From Zygotorulaspora mrakii (Eukaryota > Ascomycota > Saccharomycetes > Saccharomycetales > Saccharomycetaceae): a stretch of 64,000 bases of DNA. The DNA lies in the NCBI RefSeq assembly GCF_013402915.1, contig NC_050722.1, positions 1,116,001 to 1,180,000 on the forward strand, written 5' to 3'. The translations under genes and the position numbers were made by a program. Position 1 is the stretch's first letter. Each line of letters starts with the position of its first letter. The notes under the pieces are model-generated. The model was not told the DNA's origin. It saw only the letters and a program-made list of their open reading frames with translations, and searched no databases. This document shows, piece after piece, positions 62,901 through 64,000 of this stretch.

Positions 62901-63311
62901 TAAAAATTGATTCCTCAAAAAAATTATCAGCTGTAAAAACTTAAGCTTCTTCATTGAGGTTAATTTCCCAGGATTGGAGTGAACATTAGTTTTCATAAAC
63001 TGTGATAGTTCTGTTACGGTATATACCGTCAGATTTCGTATCGACATGGTAAGAGGAACTTGATTGACTTCAACATGCGGAATTGGCGGAGGATCATCTG
63101 ACGATACGTACTCCACTACCTCACTATTGTTCTTCTTTGGTTTACTGTTCACTCCGCCGCCTGTTATATCATTTTGACGTATTACGCCATCTAAATCATC
63201 ACGATGGAGTCTCTGTGCGTCTTTTAAAGTATGCGACTTGTCTGAACTGCCAGATCCATTATTATAATGACCACCATGCATCATTTGATTAGAATCCAGT
63301 TCTGTAGTCAT
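59955..63311 (-). CDS. RGR1: Mediator subunit Med14 (Rgr1)
   Basis: A 1,118-residue scaffold subunit that links the Mediator head, middle and tail modules (S. cerevisiae YLR071C, 1,082 aa). The conserved N-terminal Med14 block (about 85-260) includes VPLTMSIRNLTVYTVTELSQ and FLQLIIFLRNQFLKLYVLLKW. The first 80 and last 70 residues are low-complexity Ser/Asn/Thr-rich. It follows XYL2 and is divergent from the LAM-type gene, as in S. cerevisiae YLR070C-YLR072W. Confidence 0.96.
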   Translation of the reverse strand: MTTELDSNQMMHGGHYNNGSGSSDKSHTLKDAQRLHRDDLDGVIRQNDITGGGVNSKPKKNNSEVVEYVSSDDPPPIPHVEVNQVPLTMSIRNLTVYTVTELSQFMKTNVHSNPGKLTSMKKLKFLQLIIFLRNQFLKLYVLLKWCRTIKNNNFHTMIDVLNWFRVTNATVNNCIWALRNNLTAMSNAKLPNVDLVTALEVLSLGRTNLPTHNFKISGEQEVSEQPTNGVETIPTRLILQRLKDLNLGVSLKMALVEVPEQFHDYTIKNGRIYITVQEQFEIQLATIDCHSPLFFVDLKFLFVSHMLPLNKARIEKVINEILYKSNKPLVSLYNFLHKYVLTLQLYMVHTELLKLESSGKFSGGNLLHRYDSKRSRISIKYWIHSKMGQKATITIGVDRRTRNLILKWNNPMANQSRIPTVYSDILQNLEAILDEIMFNHSHIIKADLLAKDVFQEDEENPDVLLFQIPTTCISMAPVQLKIDLITGVFYFRNPTALLSKYVSRINRAENADELTRVLQRLKLEKITHALRNMFEKTGWVCSKVIKLDQPIISQQHVEVAYANSSDLLQDDIFTRLPSWLANWYLILTVVSSNKSCIIEKRVGKVISVRGKWELSYLSNTGVTSAKLESITYQKVLHLQKAIFHKIINHTLIDSLNQLKIRNTACRVDALSSPLPEYITCPVKPSNELNGSALPTSTNKTQPGADNTSTPIITLELESFLEGSKALNDILESSMFMKFDYINSEIHLFAKFKRNTMMIKCTCDELLIHFVPKDPLTFYLSENFTNLNDIIQCLTKFRKKLMQLVVLTDVVERLHKNFASENFRIVALKPNEVSFKYLVHSSDDRDCTISIKTNEQTVEKLEVKLSPGNPQYIVQPFIDNEGLDCQFIFNYLQFTSSLFTTLKVILSEDKENSECFTMINLGLHNLREYQLLYHNPESGTKITLIIELKGVFHNGRNKTQFYVHFSDEEHISTKSLAYPLVHQVRNQIFMLDTKEALASNREIKYRNAIKLGDGIACDPSDIGPVLQEIHSILKTDSNITYENDSRTTLNAAPVAGSNKFKSNSNSTLTSNVNGTGIENGDSKVTPITASWDFSSPASASRGTRGTLVPKTDKMRDERE

Positions 63312-63747
63312 CTCTCTTATTCCACAGACGGGGGAACTTCCTCTACTGCTGTCACGTCTCTACTAGTGACGAAGAGATCGGAAAAAAAATTGAAACACAA
63401 ATTCACAGATCAAGCAAAGAAGCGCACCGCAATCAGAAAGTCAGAAATTGTGAGTACTTCTCCCAACTCTATCATTTGATATATGTTCTGGTGATTATTC
63501 TGCGATCAAAACCTTCAATTTCATTGTCATATTATCTTCCAGACGGCTTCAAAAGGCCGGGTAGCATAGTCACATGAAAAGGGGTGGTTCGTAATGAAGA
63601 GTTCGCTTCCCAACGACGATTTGAACATCTTGTGAATAAATATAGCTTGAGTATACCCAATAGCTCGGCCACGTAGACTTTAGAAGGAATTAAGTTGCTC
63701 CAAGACAACACTGGCTAACTGAGAATAAGACTTAGTGTATATTGCCC
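63312..63747. promoter_or_regulatory. Divergent RGR1-LAM promoter region
   Basis: A 436-bp spacer between outward-reading genes. A 70-codon rightward frame at 63267-63479 overlaps the RGR1 start and has no recognisable feature. No factor site is recognised. Confidence 0.4.
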
Positions 63748-64000
63748 ATGTCGTTCTCGAATGACAAATGGGAACCTGTTTCTGATGATGTGGTAGAAGT
63801 GGCTGAAGCGGCTGAAGCGGCTGATGACAGTGAAATGACATTGACTTACCGCAAAGGTAATGGCAGCAATGGGTGCAGTGATAATTTCACAGCTACTGAA
63901 GAGAAAGAGGAAGATGGGACTTCGAGTAATAGCGACTTTGGAAAAAGTTCAGCAGGTGTGGATATTATATCTTTCGAGGACGAGAACGAAGACACCAAGG
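63748..64000 (+). CDS. Start of a LAM5/LAM6-type sterol-transfer protein (partial)
   Basis: An open frame begins at the ATG 63748 (MSFSNDKWEPVSDDVVEV) and continues off the window for 84 codons. The visible part is acidic and low-complexity, so it has no diagnostic domain. Position and direction match YLR072W (LAM6) next to RGR1, and equally YFL042C (LAM5) next to FET5, which are duplicates in S. cerevisiae. Those proteins carry GRAM and VASt/StART-like domains and move sterol at ER contact sites. The call rests on synteny; the downstream sequence should show the GRAM domain. Confidence 0.65.
   Translation, partial: MSFSNDKWEPVSDDVVEVAEAAEAADDSEMTLTYRKGNGSNGCSDNFTATEEKEEDGTSSNSDFGKSSAGVDIISFEDENEDTK

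Overview
The window is nuclear DNA of a budding yeast of the family Saccharomycetaceae. It has compact genes without operons, spliceosomal introns with GTATGT donors and TACTAAC branch points, a HAC1 gene with an Ire1-type intron, and proteins collinear with Saccharomyces cerevisiae. The gene order interleaves two S. cerevisiae tracks, chromosome VI left arm (YFL028-YFL042) and chromosome XII right arm (YLR055-YLR072). Single genes stand where S. cerevisiae keeps the duplicates RPL22A/B and LAM5/6. That is the arrangement expected of a lineage that did not pass through the yeast whole-genome duplication, such as Zygosaccharomyces, Torulaspora, Zygotorulaspora or Lachancea. I cannot fix the genus from the sequence alone.

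Layout: 0-9 kb holds the SPT8 start, CAF16, ERG3, CAK1, a small unrecognised gene, MNL2 and SHM2. 9-18 kb holds HAC1, REX2, RIM15 and a 1.3-kb gap with possible gene remains. 18-27 kb holds FRS1, MIL1, RPL22, BMT6 and MOB2. 27-39 kb holds RPO41, TUB2, PER33, YPT1, SND2 and ACT1. 39-46 kb is a FLO11-type cell-wall adhesin with three tandem-repeat arrays and a frameshift after its N-terminal domain. 46-64 kb holds a 1.5-kb spacer, a YFL040W-type transporter, SPC3, PET309, FYV7, MEF1, FET5, XYL2, RGR1 and the start of a LAM5/LAM6-type gene.

Five genes need splicing to give the right protein. RPL22, MOB2, TUB2 and ACT1 have spliceosomal introns just after the start. HAC1 has a 141-nt intron flanked by two 7-nt Ire1 hairpin loops, and this intron is complementary to the HAC1 5' leader. 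Most genes are housekeeping: secretory pathway and ER quality control (HAC1, MNL2, SND2, SPC3, YPT1, PER33), mitochondrial gene expression (RPO41, PET309, MEF1, REX2), cytoskeleton (ACT1, TUB2), translation (FRS1, RPL22, BMT6, FYV7), transcription (SPT8, RGR1) and kinases (CAK1, RIM15).

Points worth a second look are the HAC1 intron/leader pairing, the frameshifted adhesin with its alternating repeat array, a hairpin in the RPL22 intron, a TUB2 intron absent from S. cerevisiae, and a TGTCCGG/TCCGGA motif clustered upstream of ERG3, RPL22 and SND2/ACT1. No mobile element, CRISPR array, tRNA or rRNA gene was recognised.
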